From positions 189,804 to 253,803 of the forward strand of contig JXTC01000154.1 of assembly GCA_002914845.1 (NCBI GenBank): a stretch of DNA of 64,000 bases, written 5' to 3'. Below are positions 10,817 through 21,961 of this stretch, piece by piece. The stretch's first letter is position 1. Each line of letters opens with the position of its first letter. This stretch comes from Trema orientale (lineage: Eukaryota > Streptophyta > Magnoliopsida > Rosales > Cannabaceae). The translations under genes and the position numbers were made by a program. The notes under the pieces were generated by a model. That model did no database searches and was not told the origin of the DNA. It worked only from the letters and a program-made list of their open reading frames with translations.

Positions 10817-11370
10817 TATCTAGGTTTTTCACCATTGCTGGAAAGACTCCACCAAACCTTTGTTATTTATAAAACATTTATTTGAATAAACGAAACATTT
10901 TCAATTATAAATACCAACTTGATGAGTATGATAGGAGGTATGTTCTAAAATCAGGACTCTAAATTAGGACTAGTCCTATAACTTCAAAATTGCTTTTGTT
11001 TTTTGTTTTTTTTTTTGGTTTTTGAAGAACTAGAGCTTTATAATAACGGCGTCAAGGATATGTCTAAAAAAAGGTTTTATATATATATATATATATCAAC
11101 TTATTTGAAATGTTCTCGATTGGAAGTTTATCACTTCATGTTTATTATCTTCTTTAATTAATAATATTTATCTCATATGCTTAAAAGTGCGTAGTTAAAA
11201 AAAAAAGTGCCACTAATGTTGTTTAAACATATTTCAAATAATTGAAAAATACTCTCAGCTGCCTTTATTGTTCTTATATTGCTCCGAGATATATGACTAC
11301 GTAGATCTACAGCGTTGTTTTTTTTTTTTTTTTGTAACGTAAGCAATGTGAAAATAATTTTTTAAGGGAT
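10817..11370. other. Upstream flank of C1, duplicated at 27589-28150
   Basis: No gene. Nearly the same sequence follows the C 5' half at 27589-28150, including GATGAGTATGATAGGAGGTA (10920) and a TATATA microsatellite at about 11080. The two copies diverge where the 11374 element is inserted. Confidence 0.6.
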
Positions 11371-11373
11371 TTG

Positions 11374-11855
11374 ACTACAAAAAAAATATTAATTAGTGAT
11401 ATTTCATCTAATGATATTTGCGTAAAAAAATGACACTATAATAACATTTTTGTGATATTTACTTGAAAATGTCACTTATTTTTCAAATGCCATTAACATT
11501 TTAATTTAGTGACATATAAGTAAATGCAATTAAAATTTATCTTCAATGACATTTTTCAAATGTCATCAGTATTTTTATCTCGTAGCATTTTAGAAATACT
11601 ACTAAATTTAGATTTAGTAGTATTTAGAAAAATGATATTAAAATTTTAATTTAGTGACATTGTACAAATGTCACTTATACACTTTTTATAATATTGGTCA
11701 TTTAGGAAATAGAGTAAATGCCAAATATATATTTTGAAATATATATATATATAAAGATGTTCTTAGAAAAGACTAAACAAAACTTGTAAATAGATAAATA
11801 AAATTCATAAATACTTATATATATATCTTTCTTTTTATTTATTGCTCTTTTCTTC

Positions 11856-11893
<38 letters not shown>

Positions 11894-13479
11894 CTATCCG
11901 TTTTTTTTAATAACAACACGGCTTTCAATTGTATTAGATGTAGTTTTGTTTTCCGTTTTTTGGTTGACCTTTATCTTGAAGGGAAAAAAAAAAAAATGAA
12001 AACCTCAAAAAAGAGCTTAAGATTTCCCAAAGAAAAAAACACGTATGGACCTTTTAACTTAAAATTTTAAAATAAAAAATTGAAGACCTTGGAAGATAAG
12101 AGAAAGATATAAAACTCTTCAAAAATGAAAAAAAGGACAAAAAAAAAAAAAATTGAATTCCTATTGATAAGATCTATTCCAAACTTCTCATCAACTTTAG
12201 AACTAAATTATTTTAAATCAACCACGTCTTAAAATGTCTCACCCATTACTCTAGGTCTTGTATTTTAGCTTTTTAATTTTGAGCAAATATATCACTTTCT
12301 TCTCCTCTTTACAGGAGGCGCTTTTTCTTTTTCTTTTTTTTTTTCATTCACTTTGGAGGAAATTAATTCACATCTATGTTAAATGATTATTAACTACTCT
12401 ATCCCTTTTCTAGATGACATAAAGAAATATAAGAAAATTATGAAGATAACCTTCGTATCCTTTTGAGTTTCTATCCGCTAGTGATGTTTTGTATTAATGT
12501 CAAATCCCCATCATAGGTGGGAAAAAACTTGGCCTCCATCGACTTTTCTAAAGGTAATTTGGTCCTTAGATTTTCTCAGATTGTTATCATTTTTGCTTCT
12601 TTTTTCACTTTGAAACTATGATTTTATTTTCATTAAACACCATTTTTCANAAAATAGATGTAATTAATTAAATGTTTGCTAATCAATTTTTGTTTGAAAT
12701 TATGCAGATTTCACAAAATTCGGATTCGCAAATTGGAGCTACTCTATTTTTCTAAAGAATACTTTCTTGTATATATTTTTATTTTTTCATCTGAATTTAT
12801 GTAGACCATATTTGTGTGTAGAGACAAGTTTATATTACCTTCAGCTGATGTACTCTTTTTCTGGCTGGACTTTTCACATTGAGTTTTGCTTAGTCAGTTT
12901 TTAATGAAGCGTTTTTTTTAGTTGTTTCCTTTTTGAGCTATAAGATCTTTTTTCTTTAGTCAATTCAATTTATGGCTTAGAGTTACTAACCGCAAGAGTC
13001 TCTCTTTAATTATCTACTGTTGAATTAGAATTAGTCTTTAAAAAATTTTATGCCAAAAAGAAAATCTATCAATATTACATTTTTTTAATTGATTAATTGA
13101 CCGTATCATGGCTCAATATCTATTTAAAATACCACAAGTTCTATTGAAAATATCTAATTTAGTGACATTTTTCAAAATATCATCTCTATGTTTACTAATA
13201 TTTTTGAAAATCTGCTAAAACTTTTTTAGACACTTTAAAAATATTTTTTATTTAATACTTAAATAATTAAGTGACATTTGAAAATGACACTAATAGAATT
13301 TAGTAACATTTTATAAATGTCATTAAAAAGAATAATATAGTGACATTTGAAATATCACAAAACTTTTAGTCGTATCTGCATATTTTACATTTTTTACAAA
13401 TATCAGTAATTTCATAAATGTCATTAAAAATAAGTAATAGTGATATTTTTAAATGTCACATATGAGAATTTTTATTGTA
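11374..13479. mobile_element. CACTA-like non-autonomous DNA transposon, about 2.1 kb
   Basis: The duplicated segment at 28140-28175 reads straight through this point, so the insertion boundaries are visible: left ...GGGATTTG/ACTACAAAAA, right ...TTTTTATTGTA/TTGCTTTTTC. A 3-bp TTG flanks it (11371-11373, 13480-13482), the length expected for CACTA. The ends are imperfect inverted repeats of the CTACAA type. Short motifs such as GTGACATTT and AAATGTCA are densely repeated, in both orientations, in the outer 300-350 bp at each end (11395-11700, 13140-13465), like subterminal transposase-binding repeats. No transposase is seen inside. An ambiguous base lies at 12650. Confidence 0.65.
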
Positions 13480-13482
13480 TTG

Positions 13483-14603
13483 CTTTTTCAATTAATATTT
13501 GTGCAAATCCATTGGATTTCATTTACAGAAATAGAATTACAAATATCGTCCAAAATATCCAGGTAGCATCAGATCACGTACATATAACTTCAAAAATGTG
13601 TAATATCAATTTAGTTACACAACTACTAGTAGCAAAGTCTTAGAATTAAATCTAAAACATCAACCTAGCTAGGTAGCAAGTCATATAATCTAATAAGATA
13701 TCCTCAAGTAATACGTCAAAAGCTAAATTAAGGATAACCTTATCAAGTGAGATAATTTAAAAGCTCAGTAACCTATTCATCACAAACTGTATTTATGTCT
13801 TCCTTCATATAGAAAGTGTGTCTACGTAACTATGCATTCAAAGAATAGATTTGTTAGAATATGAAGCTTTTTTCTTTTTTTTTTTTAATTATTAAATGTG
13901 CAAAATTATATGGTGTATACATACCCTTGTAGTGAGAAATGATCGAACGTTAGCTTGTTCAATGATTTCACTAATAAATTTGCATATATAGAAACCACAT
14001 TCTATATTTGATGTTTGTCTAAGATACTACATAGAAATAGAGAGAGTACATAATACGCTAAAATGACGAATCTATAGTGAACAAATATAAGACAATTGTA
14101 TTATGTTTATCTTGAGATGCTTATAAACCGGGCTATTTGGTCTATATTCTCTTGATCCTTTGGAGTCACTATGCATTTGGAATGCCCTTTTGATTAATAT
14201 CCATGAAATATAATACACATATTACTCATAATTTATGTGAAATATTTAACAATAATTAATTATCCCAAAAAGACTTACTCTATCATTATGAGGCTAATTT
14301 CCTCACGTACGTCCAAGTTTAAAGAATCTAGAAACCAAACATATTCTTTTAGAGGATAAATAAGAAATAACATCCAATACTTCCAAATTAGTCAATCATT
14401 AACAAAGGTCGTAAATAAGTTATTAATGACAATAAAAATATTATTAGAAATTTGTAATCATTAGGCAAGTTCTTAATCTTAAGCATGATTCCATGGAATA
14501 ACTAATATTTATTTGTCCTTTTCCATCATAAGCATCCGAGATGACAAATTCTCCGCATGAGTCTTTCTTGGGCCACTCTCTGTAGCAATATTACTTCGAT
14601 TTA

Positions 14604-14644
<41 letters not shown>

Positions 14645-14690
14645 TGATGGCCAAGTTGTATAATAATACAATGTAATCTCCTACAACATT
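13483..14690. other. Distal upstream flank of C1
   Basis: No gene. 13483-13930 matches 28155-28610, with landmarks TAGCTAGGTAGCAAGTCATA (13665) and AACTGTATTTATGTCTTCCTT. A further match to 28615-28650 resumes at about 14545, so about 0.6 kb here has no counterpart there. An (AT)n microsatellite lies at 14606-14642. Confidence 0.5.
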
Positions 14691-14905
14691 ATGTATAGGT
14701 ATTACATAATGTTCAATGTCCAGACCTCATTTTTAGTCTCCGCATTTAGTTTTGAGGGCATAGGTAAAATCTTTTATGTCTCTTGCGACAGAGGTAGCTT
14801 TGTTTTCCATAGGCTTTCTGTTACTTTTTACCTGTTTACATTTTATTTTATCATTTCCATGTTATCAAAACTTCATTAATAGATCCTTATTGAAACATAT
14901 TCAAC

Positions 14906-15278
14906 AGGAAAACTGAAGAAGAGCAAAGGGTATCAATTTTCGTGGTAGAAGTAAGTTCAAGGGATGCACCATTATGCCCAACATTAGCTATGGTCATGAC
15001 AAGAAAATTTAACACTATTGTCCTAATGCATTAGAGAAATTTGTTGTGAACAATGTGAAGGAGATATTAGAACTGCTCATGATGCACAATAGGAAAATAG
15101 AAGTTTCCACTGTGTTTTCTGTAATTTGTGTCCATTTTGTTGGGCCTGTTTTCTTCTCTTGCAAATGGGAAAATAGAACTAATCTGCTGAGATTGCACAC
15201 AATGTATGTACTAGAAAGAGCTGCTCAGTTTTGATGAATAAGTTAGTCAGGTTGCGCAGCCAAGACGGTTAATAAGTT
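14906..15278 (+). pseudogene. Ribosomal protein L32 pseudogene
   Basis: Translation in one frame gives RRAKGI, then [18 protein letters not shown], a stop, H-Y-x-PNALEKFVVNNVKE and LELLMMHNR, which closely follow the middle of eukaryotic 60S protein L32. After about 95 bases with no match (15094-15170, possibly a retained intron), the end of the protein resumes out of frame as an NRT...EIAHNV-like stretch, VLERAAQ, and finally MNKLVRLRSQD at about 15233-15270. There are at least two stop codons and two frame changes, and the N-terminus is missing. It is a dead copy. Confidence 0.75.
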
Positions 15279-16289
15279 TTATTCCAAATAGTCGTTTTTG
15301 TATTGAGTTCGACTGTACAAGTTTTTATCATTCTAGAAGAGTTGTAGCAATAGTTTAAACTAATTTTCGGTATATTTTCCACGTGACTTACATGTCTGCA
15401 CTATCTTAACTTTGATTCAGTTATTAGTTAGTCTGTCGGATTCCAAATTATTTGCTTATGCAGTTGTTGATAGATTTGGGTTGTATATGTGATGCAGGAG
15501 CATTTTTTTAAGATGAAGTTGTTTCTTTTTTTTTTATTCACGCTTTAATAAAAGCTTAAGAAACGACTAGACGTTTCCTGTGTTTACGTCTTTGGGACAG
15601 CTGGCTTAGTTGTTTTCTTTGGTTAATGTTGTTTATTTCTTTTTGTGTCAAAACGCTGCGTTTGACTGAAAAAAGGGGCACTAGATTATATTGCATCCTC
15701 TGTTGAGGAGCAAAAGGCAGTTTTTGGAGATTATATGAAATTGGGCCTTTGGGCTTGCGAAGGAGAAAACTCCAGAAGTTCAAGCTCGTTGAAGCTTGTC
15801 TTCTTTACTTCCTATTTACTTCCTATTGTTGCTCCATCAATATGACTATATAAAACCTTAGAATATAAGAATCATTCAATGATCAATAGACCAGAAAGCC
15901 AGCTTGAAAATGTAAACCAAATTTTCAACGATGGTTTTCTCAAACATAGAAAAGCAAGTCCCAAGTGTGATTCAGTTATTATTCTCTCGATCGAATTCCT
16001 ATTAATTTCTTCAAGCACTCATTGATTCATTTAGATTGTGTATGAATAAATAAAACCTTGACCAAAATATATTCATAGAAGCAAAGTGAGAGAAGAACCA
16101 CTCAATCATCAATAAACCAGAAAGCATAGCCAAATTTTTGACCATGGTTTTTCGTACATGAAACATAGAAAATCTGAAGGTTATTTCAAGTTGGTAACTT
16201 TTTAAATCCATAAGAAAGAGAAAAAAAAAAAAAGAAAAGAAAATTAAAACATGTACTTGGAAATTATAGAATTGTCAACTCGATGTAAC
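15279..16289. other. Intergenic region downstream of E1
   Basis: No gene. A diverged tandem duplication is present: 15870-15960 and 16085-16185 both hold a CAAT(G/C)ATCAATA(G/A)ACCAGAAAGC stretch followed by a TTTTC-rich part. Confidence 0.4.
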
Positions 16290-17435
16290 TTATTGGTTCG
16301 GGTCCAGCTCCATCCATATGTCCTTGATCCCGGCATCCAATTGTTTCTTCATAGCAATGATTCTTTGATCTTCTTCTCCTTTAGGCAGACTTTTTATCCT
16401 CAGCTCTTCAATTTTGGTACTTATTCGTTCCAGTTGCTTGGAAAATACTTTTCGGAGACGACTTCTTACCCTCAAAAGCTCGTCACGTCCATGCAAATCG
16501 GGTGAGTCGGGATAACGAAATGCAGCTTCCAAGCGCAATACTTCTCGGAGCATTAGACGAATCACATTATGTTTAAAAGTAGCGTCTAACTTTTTCACCT
16601 TCAAATCTTCTGGAAATGGTGCAAAAACTCTGAACGTTCGATCCAGATATTGAGCTACGTTGACAAACCTCTCGATGATGATAGAATTCTCTCTTTTTAT
16701 CACACCCAATTCTTGCAGTACCTTTGCCAACTGTTCAAAATTCCTGATTCTTTCTTCACTTTTCTCAGTTGAGACCGTCATCAACAAGTAAAGTTGAGCA
16801 ACATGTTCAGAAATCTTGCAACCAAGATCAATAGCCAGAGTCTTCATCAAGTCCAAAGCTGTAATCTTTCTCTTTCTACTAATTACTTCATCCCATGCGT
16901 CAAGTTCTTTGACTCGCTCTATCAGACTCTTCTCTCCTTGTTTCCTGAGTTTCTTTGCTACCTTTCTCCATTCTAACTTGATAAAATTTTTGGTTTCATC
17001 CAGAAAATCTTCGTATTCGTCGAAGTCATCATACTTCCGGATGTTGTACTTTATGAAATAATGGTGAAACTCATCTATACTCTGGCGCACGGTCGAGGCT
17101 CTTTTCGCCGTCTCAGAAAGCTGAGTCTTTATCATCTCGAGTTTTTCTTGGACCTCAGGCAAACAGTGAAGCTTCTCAACATCGTTTGAGGCAAACAAGT
17201 CTTGGATCATCTGCCTAAACATCTTTCCTTTGTGACTTTCAACATCTTCTAGTACTGTTTTACCCGAAGTCAGAACAGTCTTGAGCTTATCTAAATCAAT
17301 CTCCATTGATCCACGTGCTTTCATTTCTTTCATCCCGCTTATATAGCCGGCGATGGCTTCTGAATCAGTATCCAGCGCTGAAGCAAATGCGAGGATTTCT
17401 TCTTTCGTTCTCCCAGTAGATATTTCCGCCGCCAT
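16290..17435 (-). CDS. KYN-SLIEW family protein E1
   Basis: Uncharacterised 381-residue protein. The frame is open to 17468 but the first ATG is at 17433-17435 (MAAEIS). The N-terminal 125 residues are specific to this gene and rich in charged helices. Signatures: FIKYNIRKY at 127-135, GEKSLIERVKELD at 167-179 (the usual tryptophan of SLIEW is arginine here), IDLGCKISEH at 202-211, IKRENS at 246-251 for VEENS, REVLRLEAAFRYPD at 297-310, TKIEEL at 340-345, AGIKDIWMELDPN at 368-380. It is the most divergent intact member and the only full copy of its type. The shared promoter element lies at 17596-17619. Confidence 0.8.
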   Translation of the reverse strand: MAAEISTGRTKEEILAFASALDTDSEAIAGYISGMKEMKARGSMEIDLDKLKTVLTSGKTVLEDVESHKGKMFRQMIQDLFASNDVEKLHCLPEVQEKLEMIKTQLSETAKRASTVRQSIDEFHHYFIKYNIRKYDDFDEYEDFLDETKNFIKLEWRKVAKKLRKQGEKSLIERVKELDAWDEVISRKRKITALDLMKTLAIDLGCKISEHVAQLYLLMTVSTEKSEERIRNFEQLAKVLQELGVIKRENSIIIERFVNVAQYLDRTFRVFAPFPEDLKVKKLDATFKHNVIRLMLREVLRLEAAFRYPDSPDLHGRDELLRVRSRLRKVFSKQLERISTKIEELRIKSLPKGEEDQRIIAMKKQLDAGIKDIWMELDPNQ

Positions 17436-17939
17436 TGATTGCCAAGTTTCAGAGAACGCTTCAAACACAACAACGAAAGGAGCAATCTTGAATCTAGAAC
17501 CGAGAACCGAGTGGTTTCTTCTTTCTTTCTTTGTTTAGATCTTGAAAACGATACCTTAGAGAAAGGTTTATGGTTAAACAGAGCTGAGCCGGTTTGTATT
17601 TCTGTTATGGTCGGTTAAGTAGGATATTTGATCCAGCTAACATATAAGCAAATATATATACATATATAGGGAGCATAGTATAATAGGAATTGTTTTATTA
17701 AGTCACTATAATCACGAAAATCTGTTTCACTTTTAGATTATAATATAATGGTTGCTATTAAATATCTTAGAATGAATTCAATATGAAATAAGAAATATAA
17801 TGCATGTTTTTTTTTTTTTTACCACATGCTCTCTTTTAAGTCGAAGTCATTTTTCGTTAGAGGAATTTATAACAAATTAATAAGCCAATCAATACCCTTT
17901 GGTGATAATAGCCTTAATTATCAATTTCATGATTAATAT
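17436..17939. other. Upstream region of E1
   Basis: Holds the promoter element listed separately and otherwise AT-rich sequence with a T tract at 17808-17820. No gene seen. Confidence 0.4.
17596..17619 (-). promoter_or_regulatory. Shared promoter element of the family, copy at E1
   Basis: On the plus strand GTATTTCTGTTATGGTCGG then TTAAG. It contains two MYB-type cores, CTGTTA and CGGTTA, ten bases apart, about 165 bp before the start codon. Confidence 0.55.
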
Positions 17940-18360
17940 TCCTCGTACTATACAAGGAGCAAGGGATTTAAAAATCTGAATGTCTAATTTTAGAGATGCA
18001 AAATGTGAAAAATACATATAAATATTTAAGGGTTAATTTAAAATGTTTCCAAGCAAGTAAATAATAAATCGACTAAACATACTTAAAAATTAATCTGACA
18101 ACAATACAATTAACCAAATAGGACATATAAAAATAAGAAGAATACATTTAATAAGATTCACTGGGGAAAAAAGTTAAAAACCAAAATTATATAGAATATT
18201 TGAACTAATAATAATCAGTTACAACTCAGCTTAGTAACAAGTCTCAACCAACTCATTAACGACCATAACAGAAATACCTAACTCTCCTTCTCTTTATATT
18301 CCTTCCTCATACTAGTCATTTCTTTATTAACAGTTTCTTATCAAACCAAACAGAATATTG
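17940..18360 (+). pseudogene. A-gene locus of block 2 with the gene deleted
   Basis: The A-type promoter region is present (compare 6991-7440 and 28906-29310), with the CCATAACAGAAATACC element at 18258-18282 and CTCTTTATA at about 18289. At about 18352-18362 it jumps from AAACCAAACAGAA, the base of the A 5' leader, straight to GTTTGATGTATT, which lies after the A stop codon. About 1.3 kb including the entire coding region has been lost. Confidence 0.65.
18258..18282 (+). promoter_or_regulatory. Shared promoter element, orphan copy
   Basis: Same sequence as at 7352-7376 but with no gene left downstream. Confidence 0.5.
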
Positions 18361-18968
18361 GTAGTTTGATGTATTAAACTCAAGCTATAGTTGGAATTTT
18401 GGTTTGTTTTCAGTAGTTTTAGGTGAATCCCTCAAAAGTTGATTACTTCATTCTTACACGACGAACTAGATTCAACACTAGGAATGATTCATGAATTTCA
18501 ATTGGTACGGTTATGTAATTCAATTTTGCTATTCGGGTTACACTTTTCGTTCACTGAGTTGTAATGTTTGCACACACAAAATAGGACATATGTGTGTTTT
18601 GAATATTTGATAAAACATCGTGTCGTTTCCACTTCGATGAAAGAAAGGTCTTTTATCTTCTATAACAAACGACATGCCGTTATTCTGCGAGAGAAAATGA
18701 TAAATATTTTTCTTTTTCAAGGAAGACGACATATTTTGTGCATCAACTGTGTTTTTTATTCATAAATTATTTGAAGATCTTAAAGCATAGTTAATTGGAT
18801 GATACTAAGTCCAATTACTCTCTATGTGTTAAACCAAGAAAATTGTAGTATAGGCAAATTCTCATTGTAAAATCATGAAAAAAAAATGTATTGATCAGCT
18901 CAAGACAATTTTGAACCTTCTGCTTATTTTCCAATTATTATTAACCAACGAGGAGTAATAAACCAAGA
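18361..18968. repeat. A-C intergenic repeat unit, first copy in block 2
   Basis: Matches 8750-9640 and 31043-31600. Contains AACGACATGCCGTT at 18668-18681. The match stops near 18968; the same unit starts again at about 20888, so block 2 carries the unit twice with a copia fragment between the copies. Confidence 0.6.
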
Positions 18969-19744
18969 CCGTGATAGGATTACCTACCCCTCCATTTTTT
19001 TTTTTCTTTTTAAGCCACCTTGAAAGATTGGCATTAGTGGGGCCCAAGAAAGATGTTCGCAGAATGGAAAGTGAACTCTTGCACACGGTTTCAAGGACAG
19101 TGAAACCTTTGAGACCATGTCTAAGAGCTCTTGATATGGTTTATTATTGAGTGACATTTGTAGAGAGAATCAATTAAGCATCATATCCTTTATTATTGAG
19201 TGAAAAAACTAATTGTCGTTTATATAAGTTGCACTATTAATTATGGGGAGCGCTGTTTGAATCATGTTGAACTTGAAAAATTCGATGTAGAGTTATCAAA
19301 ACCACTCACTGCTCTTCTCTAATTCAATTTATTTATGCTTAATTTAATACTATAAAATAAATAAATAAATAAAATGAATAAAATCATTTTTATACCTCGT
19401 ATTTTAACACTTTGTTTAATTTGTATTTTCTTTTTTTGTTATTATGAACATTGACCCGTAGATTTGAAATCTGTTACAAATTTATACCTTGTCACCAATT
19501 TAGAGCAGTTAATTTACTAGGATACTATTTAAAAAATTGAAAATAAACCATATAAAAACTGATCTGAAGATAAGTTTATTAAATTATTATGGTAAATTAT
19601 TGTAAAGAAAATTAGACTCGAAAAAGTTAAAAGTATTAAGCATACTAATATTTGGTTTAGCCTTGTTTCATAATTGAATTAGACTCGAAAAAGTTGAAAA
19701 TATCACGTTCTGATTGATCTACTTCATTTGTTTCCTTTACTTAT
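18969..19744. other. Unassigned sequence left of the copia fragment
   Basis: No gene and no long terminal repeat recognised. TTTATTATTGAGTGA occurs twice (19140 and 19190). Confidence 0.35.
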
Positions 19745-20888
19745 ATGCAGTAGCAGGGACTGGTACCATTCATATTACTCCAGAAATCAGCCTTAACTCA
19801 GTTCTTCATGTTCCAAAGCTTGATTGCAACTTGTTGTCTGTTAGCAAAATAACTAAAGATTTGAGTTGTTTGGTCCAATTCTCATATGATACTTGTCTGT
19901 TTCAGGATCATTCGGGGAGGAGGATTGGCAAGACTAAGGAACATGGGGGACTCTACTACTTTGAAAAGGATTTTGGTGTGATTAAACAAGCTCTAACTGT
20001 AAGTTGTGATTTTTCTTCTCTTTCGAATAATGAAAAGATTATTTTATGGCATAGACGGTTAGGTCATCCAAATTTTCTTTATTTAAAATGTTTGTTTCCA
20101 GATTTGTTTCAAAATAAAGGGCTTGTTCATTTTCAATGCGAAGTATGTCAGTTAGCTAAGCATCATCGTACCACTTTCAAATCTCAACCATATAAATCTT
20201 CAAAACCATTCTCTATGATTCATAGTGATATATGGGGTCCTTCTCGTATACAAAATCAAAGTGGTTTTAAATGGTTCATAACATTCATTGATGATCATAC
20301 TAGGATGTGTTGGGTGTATTTAATGAGAGAAAAATCTAATGCTGCACAATTGTTTAAGACCTTTCATGTCATGATACAAAATCAATTTCAAGGAAAAGTC
20401 CAAGTTTTTCACACCGATAATGGAAAAGAATATTTCAATTCAATACTTGGAACTTATTTCAATAATTATGGCATAATACATCAGCATTCATGTAATTATA
20501 CACCTCAACAAAATGGCATTGCTGAGAGAAAAAATAGACATCTTCTAGAGGTTGCACGTTCTATTATGATCAATTCCAATGTTCCAAAAAAATTTTGGTG
20601 TGATGCTCTTCTTACTTCAACATACTTGATAAATAGAATGCCTAGTCGGGTTCTCAATTACCAAACTCCTCTAAACACCTTTCTTCATTTTTTTCCTCAA
20701 ACTTGCCTTTTCAGTTCTTTGCCCCTTAAAGTCTTTGGTTGCATTTCATTTGTGCATAATCATTCACCAACCAAATCTAAGCTTGATCCTAGATCCCTCA
20801 AATGTATTTTCCTTGGTTACTCTTCTACTCAGAAAGGCTACAAATGCTATTTTCCAGAAGAACGGAAATACATAGTTTCTATGGAAAA
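19745..20888 (+). mobile_element. Ty1-copia retrotransposon fragment: GAG-pre-integrase and integrase core
   Basis: An open frame of about 380 codons encodes VAGTGTIHI, VLHVPKLDCNLLSVSKIT, then the zinc-binding GAG-pre-integrase region (LWHRRLGHPN, CEVCQLAKHH). The integrase core follows with acidic residues in IHSDIWGP, FHTDNGKEYF and QQNGIAERKN, then VFGC...LDPRSLKCIFLGYS. Both ends are cut inside the polyprotein; protease, reverse transcriptase, RNase H and both LTRs are missing. The frame is free of stops, so the fragment may be young or recently copied. At 20888 it joins directly to the A-C intergenic repeat. Confidence 0.85.
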
Positions 20889-21492
20889 TATGATTCATCT
20901 TATAATGAATAACGCAGTACTTATGGAGTCATGTTGTGTCGTTTGAATATTTGGTAAACCATGATGTCGTTTCATCTTCGATGAAAGAAAGGTCTTTTAT
21001 TTTCTATAGCAAACGACATGCCGTTATTCTGAGAGAGATTCTATAGCAAACGACAAATTTTGGGTATCAAATGTTTTTTTATTCTTTAATTTATTTCAAG
21101 ATCTTAAAGCATAGTTAATTGGATGGTACTAAATCCAATTACTCTGTTTGTGTTAAGTCATGAAAATTGCAGTAGAGGCAAATTCTCATATTAACCAAAA
21201 ACAAATGTATTGACCAGCTCAAAAACAAGTTTGAACCTCTTTCTTATTTTCCAATTATAATTAACCAAGGAAGTGTAATAAACCAAGAGCAAACCATTTG
21301 CTCACATGAGGAAAGGAAACAAATGAAGCAGATCAATCAGAACATGATATTTTCAACTCTTTCGAGTCTAATTCTACTTTGAAGCGAGGAACAAGTAAAC
21401 CAAATATTATTGTGTCTCTAATTTTCTTTATATGTAAACTTTTTTACCTTGTTCAATTTTGTCAGTACTAATAAAAACTACTAAAGCATATG
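20888..21492. repeat. A-C intergenic repeat unit, second copy in block 2
   Basis: Begins TGATTCATCTTATAATGAAT, matching 9220-9240, and continues through AACGACATGCCGTT at 21012-21025 to the C gene remnant. Confidence 0.6.
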
Positions 21493-21761
21493 TCAACTTG
21501 ATTGATTAGCTTCTGAGTTTAGGCCCAGTTCTTTCAATATTTCTCTAATCCTCATTCAATCTGTTTCTTGTAAGAATTCATAGTTCGACTTTCATTATTT
21601 CTAGGTAGGATTTCCCTCTTCAGCTCATTAATCTTCAAATTTATTTTGTTCAATTCTTCCCCAAATATTTCTCTGAGTTGACATCTTATATCTGAAAAAG
21701 CATCACTCTTTAACATCACAGGCAAAGTCTTGAAAACAAAATGCGATTTCCAAACGCAAAC
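21493..21761 (-). pseudogene. C-type gene remnant, C-terminal part (C3)
   Basis: Matches C1 9833-10095. The end reads ADQ-like ANQSS then stop, and KINELKREILPR, QLREIFGEE and LRLEIAFC are recognisable, but frame changes occur (an alternative frame gives the stop after DFACDVKE at 21703). At 21761 it joins a D gene remnant. Confidence 0.7.
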
Positions 21762-21961
21762 CTTTTTTCAGTTTATTCTCAAAGACTTTCCTGAGATGAC
21801 TTCCCATTGATAGATATACATGATCTATCAACATCATAGGCAAGTCTGGACAACAAAGAGCAACTTCAAGGCGCAAAATTTCTCGGAGGATCAGACGAAT
21901 GACTTCCTGTTCTGTTTCATCGACTGCTTCATTCTCCGCGATATCTGTCGAACATTGCTCC
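21762..21961 (-). pseudogene. D-type gene remnant fused to the C remnant (D2)
   Basis: Matches D1 residues about 238-305: EQCSTDIAE, EAVDETEQE, IRLILREILRLEVALCCPD, MLIDHVYLSMGSHLR and VFENKLKK. At 21761 it runs in frame into the C remnant (KLKK then GLRLEIAFC), and at about 21961 it jumps to sequence that lies upstream of D1 (33755-33860). The N-terminal 240 codons and the promoter are therefore gone. The frame from 22008 to 21703 is open for 101 residues, a chimera of two family members. Confidence 0.7.

Noticed and set aside
14606..14642. (AT)n tract as an origin or regulatory site
   Set aside because: Plain microsatellite; others are at about 11863, 53427 and 56346.
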